Shown: positions 10,421 through 25,000 of the stretch, in pieces | Layout of the letters: the number at the start of each line of letters is the position of its first letter | Position numbering within the stretch: position 1 is the first letter of the stretch | Position numbers and translations under genes: made by a program | The notes under the pieces: generated by a model | What the model was told of the DNA's origin: nothing | Seen by the model: only the letters and a program-made list of their open reading frames with translations | Databases searched by the model: none | Source of the DNA: Melanocharis versteri | Taxonomy: Eukaryota; Chordata; Aves; Passeriformes; Melanocharitidae | Assembly: GCA_013397845.1 (NCBI GenBank) | Contig: VZTG01007794.1 | Span: forward strand, 434,001 to 498,000 | DNA length: 64,000 nucleotides | Direction: 5' to 3'

Positions 10421-13400
10421 TATTGCATACTATGAGGTTAACCAAGGAGAATTTACTCACACATTCAGGCATTGCAAAATGCAATGAAAGATAATATGAG
10501 CAGCATATAACTTACAATGTCATCACAGAATACTTAACTCCTTGTTAGATAAGTCCCTTTGTATTTATGACAATAATCATTGGTAACATTTTTTATTTGG
10601 TTTCTGGCGAAATGAAAAAGTACTTTCAAATCATGCAGGCTTAAAAAGGAGCTTATATGACGCTTCAGTTAGTGGCACAATTAATGGATAATACACAGAG
10701 GAGAATACAGAATGCATTAGCTAATATGGATTACAGATTAGATATTAGTAAGAAACATTTGGTATTTCATATTTCTGAGAGATGAATTAAGGTGAAACAA
10801 TACACTGGCAACACTTATCATGAAGAACACAATTACTGGTTTTATATCTATATGAATATGAACACAACATTATTAAGAACGTTATGTGTGTTCTGAATTT
10901 AAGTTTAGTTCCAATAGAGAGATAACATAGCTGTTTAATGCATAAAATAGATGTGTAATTGCTGGCCAAAATGACTCTCACATACCCACACTATTACTGT
11001 TAGAGTTGAATATTAGCTTACTATAATTTCATACACAGCCTGCAACATTCTTTATTCATAACCCACAGCTAAATGTTGCCTGTTGGAAAGATCTGGTTTT
11101 TTGTTGTTACTCTCTTCAGTTACCTATTGTTCTCTGGTCTTCCATGGGAGGAATACGCTTAGGAACAGCAGTTTTCCCTATGATTAGGTATCAGAACAGC
11201 TATAAGTGTGATGCTCAGGTTTCTTAAAAGAATCAGGAATTGCTCCACAGAGAAGCACCATTGATGGATGGAACCTGGCCAACTGAATTAAAAATTTATT
11301 TATACTATCTTTTGCATGGGTGTGATATAATAGCGCTTTCACAGAAACTATGAATTTTCTTGGGAGGATGAAAAAAGCCATTCCAGTTTCCAGAGTACAC
11401 CTAACACACGTGGTTGTGATACCACCAGAGACCAGGCGAGTTCTGCTACAGCGCCACAGAAGCATTATGTCCCTGCCTGGACTATCCCTGGCCCCGCTGG
11501 GAAGAAGGTGACAGTCCCTGGGAGCATGTACATCCAGATTCACAGCAGCCAGAGGCTTCCTGCAAACAACACCCTCATCGCCATGAGGCTCCCTGTGCTG
11601 AGATGAGTGTGAGGAGAATGGACACGGCACCTGCAAATGGACACACAGGACTTTACCACATATGTAACATACTTGATTTTTACATCTGACACACACCTAA
11701 ATGATTCCAGGCAAAGGAGCTCACAAAGAACTGTGTCCTGGTTTCAGCCCTGACAGACTGCAATCAAGAGTAGCACAAAACCAATAAAAGCCACTGATTA
11801 TAATGTCATTGCACAGCACATAGCCATCCAAAATGGCAGCAGCCACCTAACAAGAGAAAAGAAAATCTGTCACCAGCTTAACAGGCTTATTTTGTATTCT
11901 GTATGATGCAAAGATTCTAAAAGTTACCAAAGCACACCCTCACGTTTTCTGAGAAACCCACTCCACAGTAAGCAGCCTCAACATTAGCTGAAAAAACCAG
12001 GAGTGTTTCACAAATCTCACCAGAGCACAGTGTGGTAGGGTGCCAACAGGTTCTCTTTCACAAGTGTGTTCAAAGTCAAATCTTATTCAGCTTTGATCCT
12101 CCATCAGCCCCTCCTCCCTCCCATAGTTTATACTTCAGTGTAAACTACTACAACTACAGCAGTAACTCTGAGTTTTCTGTGACATGAGAACAACTGTCCT
12201 CCATCACACCAGTAATGTCCACACACGAGAGAGATGTCCAGGATTCAAGAGGTGCATGTTGGCATGATCTGACCGAGAACATAGAGCTCCTAGAACACTC
12301 TCTCCCTCTTGGAAAAAGTGCAGTTATTTCTCCAACACCACATTTTTGAAAACATGGTTTGTTATGTATACATGCCAGCTGGGTAGCAAATCTGGATACT
12401 GCATCTAATTCCTGTCCTCCTGCACAGGTATGTAACTGCAAAACACTTCAATCTGAGCCTGTGAAAACTGTTGTTTGCAAGAGAGAAGGAACACAGTCTT
12501 GAAGCACAAAAGATTCTGCTACTCTATTTATAGCTGGAGGCAGACAGGAAAATTGTGCTCAATCCTTAAAAGACTGCTCCAAGGAGATTCAGGTGAAGAT
12601 GATGAGGTGCTTTTAACAGCTCACCTTGTAAGGGGCTCCGCTCCTTTGTTCTCTGCTGTCTCTGAGTTGAGTGATGTTTGTCTGTAACAGCACCCAAAAC
12701 AGCCACCACCACCACTCTGCTGCACAGCTCTGCTCTCTGGAACCAGCTGTACCAAAGGGAGCCACGAGGGCTGATGTTTCTGGCAGTGTGGACATACATT
12801 TTGTCACTGATTTTCAAAGAGAGTGGGGTTTTGCTTCTGACCAAGAGCATGAACTCAGGAATAGGAAGAAAACAATTTAGTAAATTCCACCATCTCTCAA
12901 AAATAACCCATTGGAAAATAATTTTAAATTGTAGTAATTTTAAATACAGCAGGTAGGACAGTTTTTCTGATGGGATGATTAGGCAAAACAAAGTTAAAAG
13001 AAAATACAGCTAAAACAGTTAAGTCTGCTGTCTGATATTAATTTTACTGAGTCTTGTTAGATATTGCTAGAAAACATGTCACATGGATGGCACTTATAAA
13101 CAAAATATTTTAAAAATTTAAATAATCTAACAAGTTCATCCTGCAGCACGAGAGAGGTAATTTTCATATTTCAGAAGATAGTTCTAAGGAGCCTTAAATC
13201 TAAAAAGTCAATGCGTATTGTAAAAAATCCACTTCACATCTGTTCATTGTGTATAGACCTGGAGGCAACCACCAGCCAAAAACTTTGATCATCCAGCAGA
13301 ATCTGGTATCTGAAGAGCACAAGAGGATTATCTCCATTGCTTTACTCTCAAATGTGTTATGAAAATAAGAACTTCAATAAAAAAACATCTTGCAGTTATA

Positions 13401-16400
13401 ATGCCATTCAAATACTCTTGAAGCAATAAGGCAAACTAAAGTATCCCCCACTTACAACCACACAATTCTCTTAAAAGCTTCTAGGGCCAGTCACTCCATT
13501 GAGAGGGTGATGTCTAAATAGAGTCCAAGAAAAGAAGGAGTTTGAAGAAAAAATGTTCAACTATTTGCCCAGAAAACATAAGCAAAGGTTGTGTTTATTC
13601 TTAAGTTAAAGTCACAAATACTATTAATATATACTGAAGAGGAAAATAAAATAGTCCTGCTTCTGCCACTTCAGTAGTTTCAAATCCACATTTACATGGC
13701 AAGTTTCTGTAAAACTTCTTGAGCTCCAAATTCATGGCCACAGACCCATCTGCAACCAATCAATAGATGATTGTACTTTCAGTTTCACATTCACCAATTT
13801 CATCAATTATGTCCCTTGCAATTCCAAACAAACTCAACATTAGGTAACACTTAACCACGTACTGCCTCTTTCAACAAATAAGCTGTTAATCATCAAATAC
13901 GGAACATGCAATATCCCTTAGCAAGGATTTGAGGATTATCTCATCTAATTAGATATAAGCATGTTTTCTACTCTGTGGGTTTAAGCCAAATCCCAACAAA
14001 AAGATTTCCATTGATTTACATAGAGTTTTGGATCAAGCACTGGGAGAACTTGATTTTGCAATTCAAAGAGAAAGAGACCTTAAAAAAATGTGTAACTAAA
14101 TGATGAAAGAAAAAAAGTGGTTAACTGAGTTAAATCATCCAGCAGGGGAATGGACTGGACAGCCCATATCCCTGCTAGGGTAGAGTCTTGAGAAAGACAT
14201 CACTGAGACTTTCTGGATTTCTTCGGTGTCATGAAAGTGTAAAAATCCATCTGACCACCGGTTTGCAGGCTCCTAAAAGCAGATTTGATTTTAGCAGACA
14301 CACTAGAACACATTTTATTGTTTATTTGTATAACTGCCAGCCATGCGCAGACACTTGACAATCAAGGATGAAGATAAATTATCAAAAGGAAGTACAGCTA
14401 CTGAAAATTATCAAAGATTTGGACCTAGAACTCTGCATTGGAATTGCATAAGCCTAGCCCTTAACCCATCTTAACCAGTTTATTACAGAACTGTTGATGG
14501 ATATTTGTTAGTTACAAGTTTACTTTGCTTTTAAATGATTCTAGCAACTAAGTATTCACTTCAGCTCTTGAGTAGTTATTCCACTAATAGGAACCCCTAT
14601 TCATGCTTTAAAGTTTATATTCCTCCACATCATTACTTTAAAATAAGAAATCATTCTGCCACTTTGTCTCACCAGAAACAATTCTCTCCTCCTATGTGTA
14701 TTCACATCCTTGAAACACTACAGAGTAGTTGTCATCTCTTCTCTCAGAGGCCTCCTTTTCCCTGCAAGCTATGAAGCTTTATTTCTGTCACAGTGTTCTT
14801 TCAGGTGAGTAACCCTTTCATTTCAGACCATTCATAATTCTTCTTACTTCTCTTTTAAATTCTCTGCAGTCTGTAGCCTTTTCTTAGCAATGAGATGCAC
14901 AACTCCGAACAAGCGGCTATATACTGGCAGATAAATAGAAAAGCTATTTTATTTGGTCTACTGCAGTGGAATGTCTTTTGCTCTGAGTCACACTGGTTTT
15001 GTACAAGCAAAGAAGGATCAATAGGGAAATGAAATTTAATTTAACACATCATATCCATATGCAACTATTCATGAAACTTGAGATAACGAAAGATGTGAAA
15101 TAAGTCAAATAAAAATTATTACATGCTTTTGATAATTTGCTGCATTGTACAAGAGGTAGTTATTCCAAGGACATGACTATTTAAAAATTGTTCAATTATA
15201 CATGAAATGAATTATCACCACATTTCCATGACAGAAAATGTATTAATGTTCAATTGAGCCTGAACCAGTGGTGGAACAGGTGAGAATAAACTGCTGGATA
15301 CCCTGACTGAAGGTTCAAAATGGCATTTTAATGAATTAAGTACAGATTAATTTTTGTATGAAATTACCACAATGGCCTATTTGGGTTCCACTCAAGCTGT
15401 ATTTCAGGAATAACTGCACGCTGCTGGATTGCTTTTTCATTACCACTCATGTCTGTGCTGGCCTGGGACCAAAGTAGTGTCCTTCCGTGGTGCAGCTATC
15501 TACTGCTCATAGGAATGGCTATTTAAATGCAATTACTAATTGCTGTTAAGTCTGTCTAGAAACCACAGCACTTTCCTTCTCATTTCATTTTGCAGTCCAT
15601 CATTATTTGCTTGTTACAGTATCCATAAAGTACTAATTCGCCCAGTGGTTCAAAGAGCATTCAAAGAGATACTTCATGAGGCCTGATTCTTCTCACTTGG
15701 ATGCTGGTGCAGAATGGAGTTTGTCAGTTGAGGTCTCGTGTAAAACTGGTGCAACAGGAGTTCAGGTTCAGTGAATGCAACATAGCCACTTACACCCACC
15801 ACATGTGTTCACAGACACCACTGCTCCAATTACTGTCACACTGCCAGACTGGCAGGACTGAGCTGAAAACCCAAAGCTGGGGAGTGGCAGCTCCACTGCA
15901 GCTTTTCTTTTGAGGATTTTGCCTACTATCTCTCATTAACTTGATGATGAAACACGATGCTGTAAGATGTGTGCAGATAAAGCTCAAATATGCACTATCA
16001 GCTGTACAAACTATCCTACAATGAAGTGCATCATTGGTGAACACTATGACAACAACTGCTGGAGCATGCAAACCTGTCATCCACATGCTCCTGAGCTGTT
16101 GATTAAATTACTCTAATAAAATGCAAGAAGTTTTCCTACATTCACAGACTGTGCATCCCTGATTCCATCTATTTGATGTAGTTCCCTGGAATAAAGAAGG
16201 AAATTGCCAGAAATTCATCCTAGTAAACTGTCAGATACAGAAAAACCCCAAAGGTGAACATAATTGCCAGATGTTCCAAGTCCTCATTATATGCATGCTG
16301 ACAGAGTTTCAGTGCTCTTGCAGGCAACTGCACTGCACTTGCCCAATGACAAATGCTTGCACCTAAGGCCAGGTCCTCCGCTGGTACAAGGTGGCATTGC

Positions 16401-19026
16401 TCCAGTGGCTTCAGTGTTTGTTAGCCAAGGTTCTAGTCCACATGACCTGGCTGAAAACATCAAGGAAAAATTCTTTTGTTCCTGAGCAGACCATGTTTTT
16501 GATAGCTAATTAGGAACTATTTCACATTCAACAAAATGTCCATTGACCACTCTCCTACAATTAGATCATTCAGGGATATTTCTTAGGCTTATTTCTCCTT
16601 TTGAATAGGCTCATTTCTTCTTCCTTGTTTGCTTCCCAGTTCCTCTCTGTGGATTGTTGTCTCCTCCACACATAATTTCAGTGTCTCTTGGAGCTTTCCC
16701 ATTCATTTCGAGCCATTTCCCAGCCCTGTGATTCTGTTTCAGCTGTCTCTCATGTCCTCATTTCCCCCCCTTCTTCTGCTCTCACATTTCCTCAAGTAAA
16801 ACAGCAAAACAGTTTTTCATCCGCTTCTAGTATATTCAATATTAAATTAACACAGAAAGATTGGAAATTCAGAAGGCCACACCAGATTTTTTTTTCTGAG
16901 GCTGTGATCTTTGTACCATTTTCTCATTGAGGAGGTGCAAAAGTAAGGAATAGAAGACATAGATGAATCAGTGGAAAGTAAAAGTGATTGAAATTTCTTA
17001 ATGAAAAACAAAACAAAAAAATTCTATTTTCAAGTGCTGATGGAGTAACCATTAAATAGATTGCTCATTTGCCATATAGTTCAAATGTGTCATTAAATTC
17101 TTAGACGTGGTAAGCAGACATGGTTGTGTGAATCCAACAAAGCCAGGACTCAGTACAAGCTCATAAATAAGGATAAAATCTCCAGTACTAATACTAATAA
17201 TTGTCCAAGAACTGTATTGCAAACCGATTTTTAGCTGTGGCCTTACCTCCTCCTGAAAATTTTCCACTAACATATTTTCTGAGAAAAATAATATAACTCA
17301 TGCTAAAAATGCAAAGTCAGGGCATGTAAACAAAAGATACCTGACCTTTCAGTTCTTCTCACACACAGCTTTTTACAAAGATGAAACAACTGCAGATAGA
17401 TACACCCATCTAACTAAGAAAAGAAACTGAGGTACTGGATCCATCCAAACCCCAGTTTCATTTTTTTCCAATAATTAACTAACAATCTAAAGGAAATATC
17501 TGATATACAGCTCATTCTTTAGACTAGTATACCACAATACTATAATCCAACACTTTCCCTTTTCTCCTCACTTAAAAGCAATAATATTCTACCTTTGACC
17601 AAAAAACCCCTCAGATTCTGCATGCCATTAGGACTATTTATGTGAGTCATTAACTCTAAAGAAAGGGGAAAAATAGGATAACAGAGTCCTAGCAATAGTT
17701 TAAAAGTATATAGTGCTTTTTGCCAACTCTGAATGCCCTTTACAAATCCTATTTGAATTTTTTCTAATTCAGTTTTATAAATGTGAATAAAGAAATAAAC
17801 ACTTGAATAAATTATTTTCCAAAGGTCATGCAGAAAGAAAGAATATATTAACGCATGCTTTGAGCACCAGATTAGATCTTAAAACACAGTGGCTCTGCTA
17901 TGAAGCCTCTTGTGCAACCTTGCGCCAGTCACTTAATATAATTTTATTTTCTGCAGATAGGATTGAATAAAGCAATACCAGCACGTAAGATCTGGGAGGA
18001 AATGCAACCATATGACAGAGAAGCAGAACTGCCAAGAATAAAATTCATGCTTTTAACTCACACCCATCTATTTCACAGACAAGGCTCCCTCCTTGGATAA
18101 GCTTTAGCATGTAGTTCAAAATATAGGATGCCTCTAGAAACACTAGCACATTGGGATAGCACATTAAGAGGGAAGCCTATTAAATAAAACAAGCAACAAT
18201 TTCTGGAAGAGAAATTCATACAGCCTTGCACTTTTCTAAACAGTTTTCTTACATTCTCACAGTCATTAAAATGCATAAAAATGATTATTTCCAAAACAGC
18301 ATTACCATGAATTATCACCACCCATGTTGCCTAGCAACTGGAGTAATTTTTGAATAGTGAGCTATATAAACCAGTAGCTGGAGTTTGTGCAAATGGGTGT
18401 TCATTTGAGGGTTTAAAACACATTCATCTTGGAAATCAGAGGCAGATAATGCAACACTAATATAAAACTGAAATTCTCTTAAAAACATAAAATGGCACTA
18501 ACAATTACTGCATCTTAGCAAAACCCTTCTGTAGCAGATCTAAGACAAACCATATTTGGTCAGGCCAGGAACTGACTCCTTTGCTCTTCCTTGAGCTTGC
18601 AAGTGCCCCTTTCCAATTTTTTTGAAGATATTTGACATTGTCATGGAGAAAATAATTTTTGCCCTGTCTTCTGAAGGATTTGTTCATACCTCAAGAACAA
18701 AAGAAACTGGTGACATAAAATGGCAATGTATTTAATTGAAATAAAAATTCTATTTTTACAATACACACTGAGCTGGAAGAACTCAGTGGTTCATAGTATG
18801 ACAGAATGATGTGCTTACTAAGGTTCAAAATAGGTCTGGAAATAGTGACAATAATAATGACAAAGACACTGAGATATTAGAGAGAGATTAAAAGTATAGA
18901 CATGAAATAAACAAACTCCCAGAAGTCATGTTCTGGTCACTCATTAGCTGCAAGTATTTGCCTAGTATAGGGATTCTTGTCCATTCTTCAGACCCATGTG
19001 AAATTTGACTTGAATACAAGAGCCAT

Positions 19027-19046
19027 ATCAAACCATATGGTTTGAT
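19027..19046. other. 20-bp perfect palindrome
   Basis: ATCAAACCATATGGTTTGAT equals its own reverse complement. It is centred on the E-box CATATG. The flanking bases no longer pair. Fewer than one perfect palindrome of this length is expected in 64 kb of random sequence. Confidence 0.85.
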
Positions 19047-21873
19047 GTCTGAGAATTTCCACATTACTTTCTTAAAACTTCAGAAAACAAGTTCCTGCTA
19101 AAGCTAGTATCAATCTTTGTTACTATTCCCAAAATGGGAGTGTATGGGGGGCTCTTCCCAAGGGAGAAAGATTCCAACTGAATGGTTTCCAAGGCTTAGC
19201 CTTATGGGTAAAAATTAAAGAAAAGCAACATGTGCTGAAAACCAGCATGTGTTTCTCATAGAGACTGCAGGTGGAGAGTCAAATTCATCGCTGGCACAAA
19301 CACAGAGACCACTGAAGGCAATGCAGTGGCATCTGCTTACATCAGCTATGAATCTGAACAAGCTTTTCCCTACAACTACTGCCTGTGGAGATAAAGCTGG
19401 ATACAAAACTGAAGCGAATTTAAGAGCCTGCAGCCTCTCAGAGTTTAGAGAACCAAATTTCTGCAGTAAGAGAAAACCTATGCATTGTGAGTTTCCAGGT
19501 CCCCAGGAAGCCATGCGGTGCCTACTGACAGGCTGCCATAAAATACTTAATGGCTGTTTAATAGCTCAGACACAGAAAAGGTGCTCCATTTTGTCTGCTG
19601 CTCTATGGAAATTAACTGAGACCACACACAATGTGCAGAGCTGTCATATAAGAAAACGCTTCCATTGTTTTCCTTTGGTCCCACTCAAAAAAGGCAGTTA
19701 ACAAAAATAAAATTTTATACTTAACAGTGAAAGAGAACACCCCCCAGAGAAAGGATAATTATCCCAGCTAGAGAGGCTAGTCACTGTTCTAAACAAGAAG
19801 TGCCACTGAACACATATCACCTCTGTGTGGGGGGTACTCAGCCTCTTCTACAATACAGCACACACATACCCACATCCCCCTTCCTCTCATCTCCACCAAG
19901 GAGCAGGACACACCTGTACTGCCAGATCACTGAGCTAATGGTGTCTGTGCTCATTCAGCCACCAAAACTCTTATTTCCATTGCTCAGGAATAGACCACAT
20001 ATGGGAAAAAAATGTTTTCTGGATTCTTCTCAGCAAGAAGAAGAAAAAGTTTGCTCCAAAAGATGCCAGTATATTTTTCAAATTATATTTTGAAAGTCAT
20101 GTTAGAAACAGGACATTCCCTCTGATTTACAGATGACCAACCACTCCTCTACACTCTTCAGTTCTTCTTATAGGAAGAATTCTTATTAGGAGTGAATTCA
20201 AGAGGGGACTGTGGTCTGAAGAGAGCTTTGATCTTCTTTCAGCAGTACAGACATTGATGAGAAAATATGCTGACATCTCTGGCTGTGTAGGCTCAGAAGT
20301 GCAACAGCTGGGAGTTGCAGCAAAGAGAGACTGAACACATAGCAAGTCGAAGACGTGTTTGGTAATGCTTTTCTCCTGGTCAGTCATTGCCAGGAAAGAC
20401 AATTGTTGCATTTGGTAACTGTTCCTTGTATGTTTAGTTCTAGCCTAGCAAGCATTACTAACGTTATCTTTTATATTTCCACAGGTGACCTTCTCTTCAA
20501 TCCATAAAATCCAACCAGAAGGAAGATAGGTTTTTGATAAGCATTGCCTGAGTTACACTTCGTGAAGTGCAGAATTTAAGCTATTTTCATGCTATGACTA
20601 GATGCATGATCCACGAAACATTTAATGAATATTTATACATAGAAATTTGGTTAGTCATTAACTAAATTCCAGCCTGATCGAGCTCCAGGGATGGGAATAT
20701 TTCCAGAGAGCATATTTTAAGTCCAGACTACCAAATAATTTTTGAAACTAAAGGTTGGAAGATAAATAGAATTATAGCCAATCTCAATTCATTTTTATTT
20801 GCCAAAATTAAGACAAAACCAAAGAAGCAATCTTGAATGAACTTGTGAAAATAATCATTTCTGCAGCCTTTTAAATGCTAAAAAGGGCAAAATGCATGGA
20901 CTGAAATACTGCTCTGTGGATGACTTGGTTCTATCTCCATGTCAGCCTGTTGTTCCTAACTCCCGATGTCATACACCTGTCCTTCATGAATGGTGACATT
21001 CATTGGCAGTTTGATTACACGATGCTACTGGAAGCCACTCCCATGATGCTATTTGCTACTCCCTAGGTTTTAGGCTAGAGGAAAGCAATACCGCTCACAA
21101 AATCAGAAACTTCTCAATAGGAAGGCAGAGTGGCTCTCTGGGTTGGGTAATAAATCCAAGCTTCCTCTCAGACCTGCACACATGACACACGGGTCGCGGC
21201 AGTGATGAAGAGAAATGAGCACAAGGAATACCCACTAGCTGAGCAATTCCTCTTGTTTCCCAGAAGCCACCTGCAGTAGCAAAGGCCACTGGTCTACTGT
21301 GGCAAATAGGGCCTACTTCTTTTTTGCAAATGAAAGGCTGACTCTGAGATTCAAACCATGCAAAAAACCCCCACAAAGTAACCTTAGATCACAGAAGGAA
21401 TCTCATGACAAACATGCATGCTCATTGTGACATGTATTTCCAAGAAAGAAAATTCCATACAATGGACAGCAAGATAATTTTCTCTACAGCACTGCATTAC
21501 GGCAGCAACACTCCTCTCCTTGGAACAAACATGAAATGCTCTCACATGCTTTGAAACATTAAAAAAGTCTTTGAACAGTCACAGAAAACAAAACCATAAT
21601 GTGTTGAACTTCAAACCTTAAGATCTTTCAGCCACCTGGGTCCTATTTCAGTAGGCTTCTTCCTTTGAAACCTATTTGTCAAACACAGTGTAGCTACCAG
21701 GTGTAAGGTCAGATCAGGTGTCACTGAACCTCAGGCAGCTTTTGCCGAGGCTCAAGAGGGCTGCATTGACCCCAGCAGACTGTTTTCCTCCTTACCCAAA
21801 TCTGCCTCAGGCCCAGACTGACAAACTGCTTTCAAACATCCTCTCATTAGGCGCAACCCAGACCACCACTTAC

Positions 21874-22033
21874 TTGTACGGGATGTGTTTGCTTCCATTG
21901 ACAAGGGCGAGGATGACATTGCCCAGAGCTGGCAAGGAGAGACAGAGGCCAGAGCTTCCCTCACGGTTTTTGCTGAGCACTTTCACGCAGCTGCCCAGGT
22001 CAATGAGGTGCAAGCGGCTGCGACCTCCAGACA
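21874..22033 (-). CDS. KIF26B: KIF26B motor-domain exon 5 of 5 in window (switch II region)
   Basis: Exon of 160 bases (2 bases, 52 codons, 2 bases; phase 1 in, phase 2 out). It encodes (M)SGGRSRLHLIDLGSCVKVLS, KNREGSSGLCLSLPALGNVI and LALVNGSKHIPY(K). LHLIDLGS stands at the switch II position, where typical kinesins have L-x-L-V-D-L-A-G-S-E; the alanine is missing and the Glu is not present. The ALGNVILAL...HIPY part matches the canonical A-L-x-x-V-I-x-A-L...H-I/V-P-Y-R segment. The acceptor is tttgtttatggcag and the donor is the perfect AA|gtaagt. The next expected exon (starting ESKL, the microtubule-contacting loop and helix) is absent from 1-21,873, so the gene continues past the left edge. 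Confidence 0.95.
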
Positions 22034-25000
22034 CTGCCATAAACAAAGAAAGCAGACAGTTAGTGTGGGCCTCTAAAAGCAGCTTCTTCCCAGGAAAGCA
22101 AAAGACTCACCATGACTTGTGAAGAGGAAACAACCCAGGAGCCTTCCCTAATTCCTGTTAGCAGACACGGCTGTAGGGGTCCTGCTAAGGCACTGTCAGC
22201 CTTTATGGCTGTACATTACTGTTCATTGCTCTCTACTCCAGACCTGCTTAAAAATTGCTGAGTACTCACCTGCTCCTGCAGGCTTAACCCTGTGAGAGTC
22301 ACCAATGTGATAATGTTTTTTTAAATATAGCTCTATTAGCCTGTACCTGAGTTGGCTCTGGTTCCGTCTCTGTCACTACTATTTCTCTGTCTGGAAAACT
22401 AAAGGCTGGGAATTCCTGCTTAGTAAGCAAGGATACTTCTTTTACTTTTCCCATCCTGAATACTGTATCTTGAGAAGACACTGTGGCATCTGGGGGATGT
22501 TCAACTTTTCTTCAAGTCTATATATTTTCACAGTATCATGTCAGCTAAGAAAAGGTTTGCCATGCCACGGGTGATGGATTGTGAAGTAGCACCTCTGTTC
22601 TAAAAACAGTTTCTGTAAAACTGGCAATAGATCTTTATATTTTTTTCTTGTTTACTCTGTATCAACACACTACTTCCAGAGTGAGAAGATGCTACCATTG
22701 AAACACCAATATTAATAGACATTTGCTCTCTTTAAAAGTCTGTGGTTCCTTATGAATTCAGGATGGGAACTATGTAGACTTCACAGAAGTGCTTCTAGCT
22801 CTCTACTACCTCAAGACAATTTCCTAGCTGAGTTTTTTGCATCTGATCTTGGACCACTCCTCCCCATTCTCAAGAGTTAGTTTAGAAGCAGTCTGTAGGA
22901 AAAGGCAGATTTATTTCAAGGATCTGTACTCGATAGGTAATAGCAATATATGAGGACACACCTTAAACAGCAGCAGAAATACTTTCACATCTGAGTTTAC
23001 CTCCATGCAAGTTAATTCACAGCCATTTTGACACAGGATCTCAACTTGCACGTTTGGTAAGAAAAAAGAGAGAAGATGAAAGAAGACAGAAGACCACCTG
23101 TGAAAGTGATTTATACTATGAGATTTGAGAATAACGTTCCAAAAATGTATCCAGTATCTCTGTTGACAGTTGTTAAAATACAGTGATTTCTGCTGTTAGT
23201 TCTTCAGCTCTCTCAGGTGTTAGGCAACACTGGACTTCTACCTATTCCTCTCACAAGAAAGTATCCACTATGGGCTCCTGCACTCACTGCAGAAAGTCAG
23301 GCTGCCTTGGGGAACCAGTAAGGCATCTGTACCTCTGAACTCATCATGGAGAACTTTTGTCTCCCCTCTAAGAGTCCTTAAAACCTTTAAAGAGTCCCTG
23401 AGTCCTCTATGATCACTATCCTCAGAAGGCTGAAGTTATCTTACTTGAGTGTCTCCCAATCATTTATTTAGAAAAACAAATAAATGCATTTAGTTGCTAC
23501 TGCAAATGACTGTAGGTGACTTTACTGAATCATATATAATAAATATTTCCGTTGCTAAGATTACCAGACGTCAGGGAAACAAAAGAAAATAGAAGAAATC
23601 ACTACCTTTCAAAAGCTGTCATATTGTTTCCACATATCCTCCTATTACACAGCTTGAGGAAATCCAGAATAAGATAAGTTACTGGTTGCTTCTTTCTTAT
23701 TTAATTTACACATTGAAATAATATTTTTAAGATTGTAGATCCACTTGATTGATCTGAAAATGAAGCTATTTGTTAAGCAAGTTGTCCACTAATGTGCCTG
23801 GCTACTATACAGAAAAGAAGTGGAACATCCTAACACTTGGGTTTTTTGTCTGTGGTCACAGAGACTTTGCAGAGCTGACAGCTGAAAAATGACAGTGAGC
23901 CAGTTCTGCCACAATGTCATTTATTTCAATGGTGCTAAGCCTGCTTCATGACATTCCTGGTAATGAATCTAACAAGGAGGTAAGTACAGTACCAATGCCT
24001 TATTCTAACAGTCATTTTTTACCAAAATCACACAGTAGCCAGACCTTTAACCTCTTATCCTTTAGAAGCTGTGTTTCTTATTTTTTTTCCCTTCTTCCTA
24101 TCCTTTTTTAATCCTGTTACTGGAATCTATATATCTCTACTATCTTCATGGGGGTTTTTTCTGAGAAGTCCTTCATTACAGCAGGAGACAGTGATAATCA
24201 CTAGGCGCCCTTTCTGAGCAGCTGGAATTCCCCCTCATTCAATTATCAGTGGGATCTGACCCTGCCTAGCTTGTAAGGCCACTCAGATATGGGAACTTGA
24301 AGACAGGAGTGTGGTATGGCCACGAGACAAAGATGTAACTAGAGGCAGTGGGCAAAGCATGCCGTACTCTAATCCAACAGGATCGTGTCTTCTCTTTCTG
24401 AAATTATAGCCACAAGAAAATAATATTTTCCCTTTTACTAATCACATTTGAAAGCAGTAGAAAAGGACTGTGTGTACATGTACTTTCGTGTAGTAAAAAA
24501 TATGGAGCATTAAATAATTGTAATAATTATTCCCTCAAAATCAGCCATTTTATTCCTATAAACCAGTCTGTTTGAATATTCACTGTCTTCCTTTCCACCT
24601 CAGGGTGGTTAATTAATAAACCTTTAGTTAATTGAGATTTCTGCCTGCCAATTCCACAGGGGTTATTACTTAAATACATGCAAGCCGCATTTCCATTCAG
24701 AGAAACTTTCTGGTTTTTTTCTCCTATAAGTACAGTCAATGCAAATTTTCTTCATTTAAACATTAGACATTAATACTGCAGTGGTGATCACTCACTACAC
24801 ATCATGCCTTGCAATCTATTCCTTATTACCAATAACCTATGCAGAGCCAGGAGCTGAAACGTATGCTGTTTCTGCAGAATTGCTTAAGCCTATGAATTTA
24901 AAGAAGCAGATGTCTCTGGTGTCTTTCAAACAAACATTTTTCTCTGTAAAAAAGTGATTATTTAAAAAAAAAGAATTTCAATGTCAGAGTTTTCTTTTTC

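Larger units (their letters stand above)
7151..21873. other. Intronic sequence downstream of the last visible KIF26B exon
   Basis: Long AT-rich intron. It includes a 30-bp tandem duplication (10,373-10,420), a 20-bp perfect palindrome (19,027-19,046), and AT-rich unique stretches at 8,620-8,990 and 19,530-19,630 that look like conserved elements. I searched it for the next motor exon (ESKL...) and for the C-terminal exons without success. The open frames at 11,184-11,696 (minus) and 19,249-19,701 (plus) match nothing I know. Confidence 0.5.

Noticed and set aside
11184..11696. 170-codon open frame on the minus strand
   Set aside because: No recognisable domain, ordinary intronic composition and no matching splice or promoter context.
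11734..11747. TGTCCTGGTTTCAG, identical to the start of the common avian ERV-L type LTR
   Set aside because: Only 14 bases match and the following sequence does not continue as an LTR, so it is probably coincidence.
19249..19701. 150-codon open frame on the plus strand as a gene
   Set aside because: No domain or known homologue recognised; kept only as a note in the conserved-element finding.
21718..22122. 134-codon open frame on the plus strand
   Set aside because: It lies antisense across the switch II exon of KIF26B and is explained by that exon's composition.
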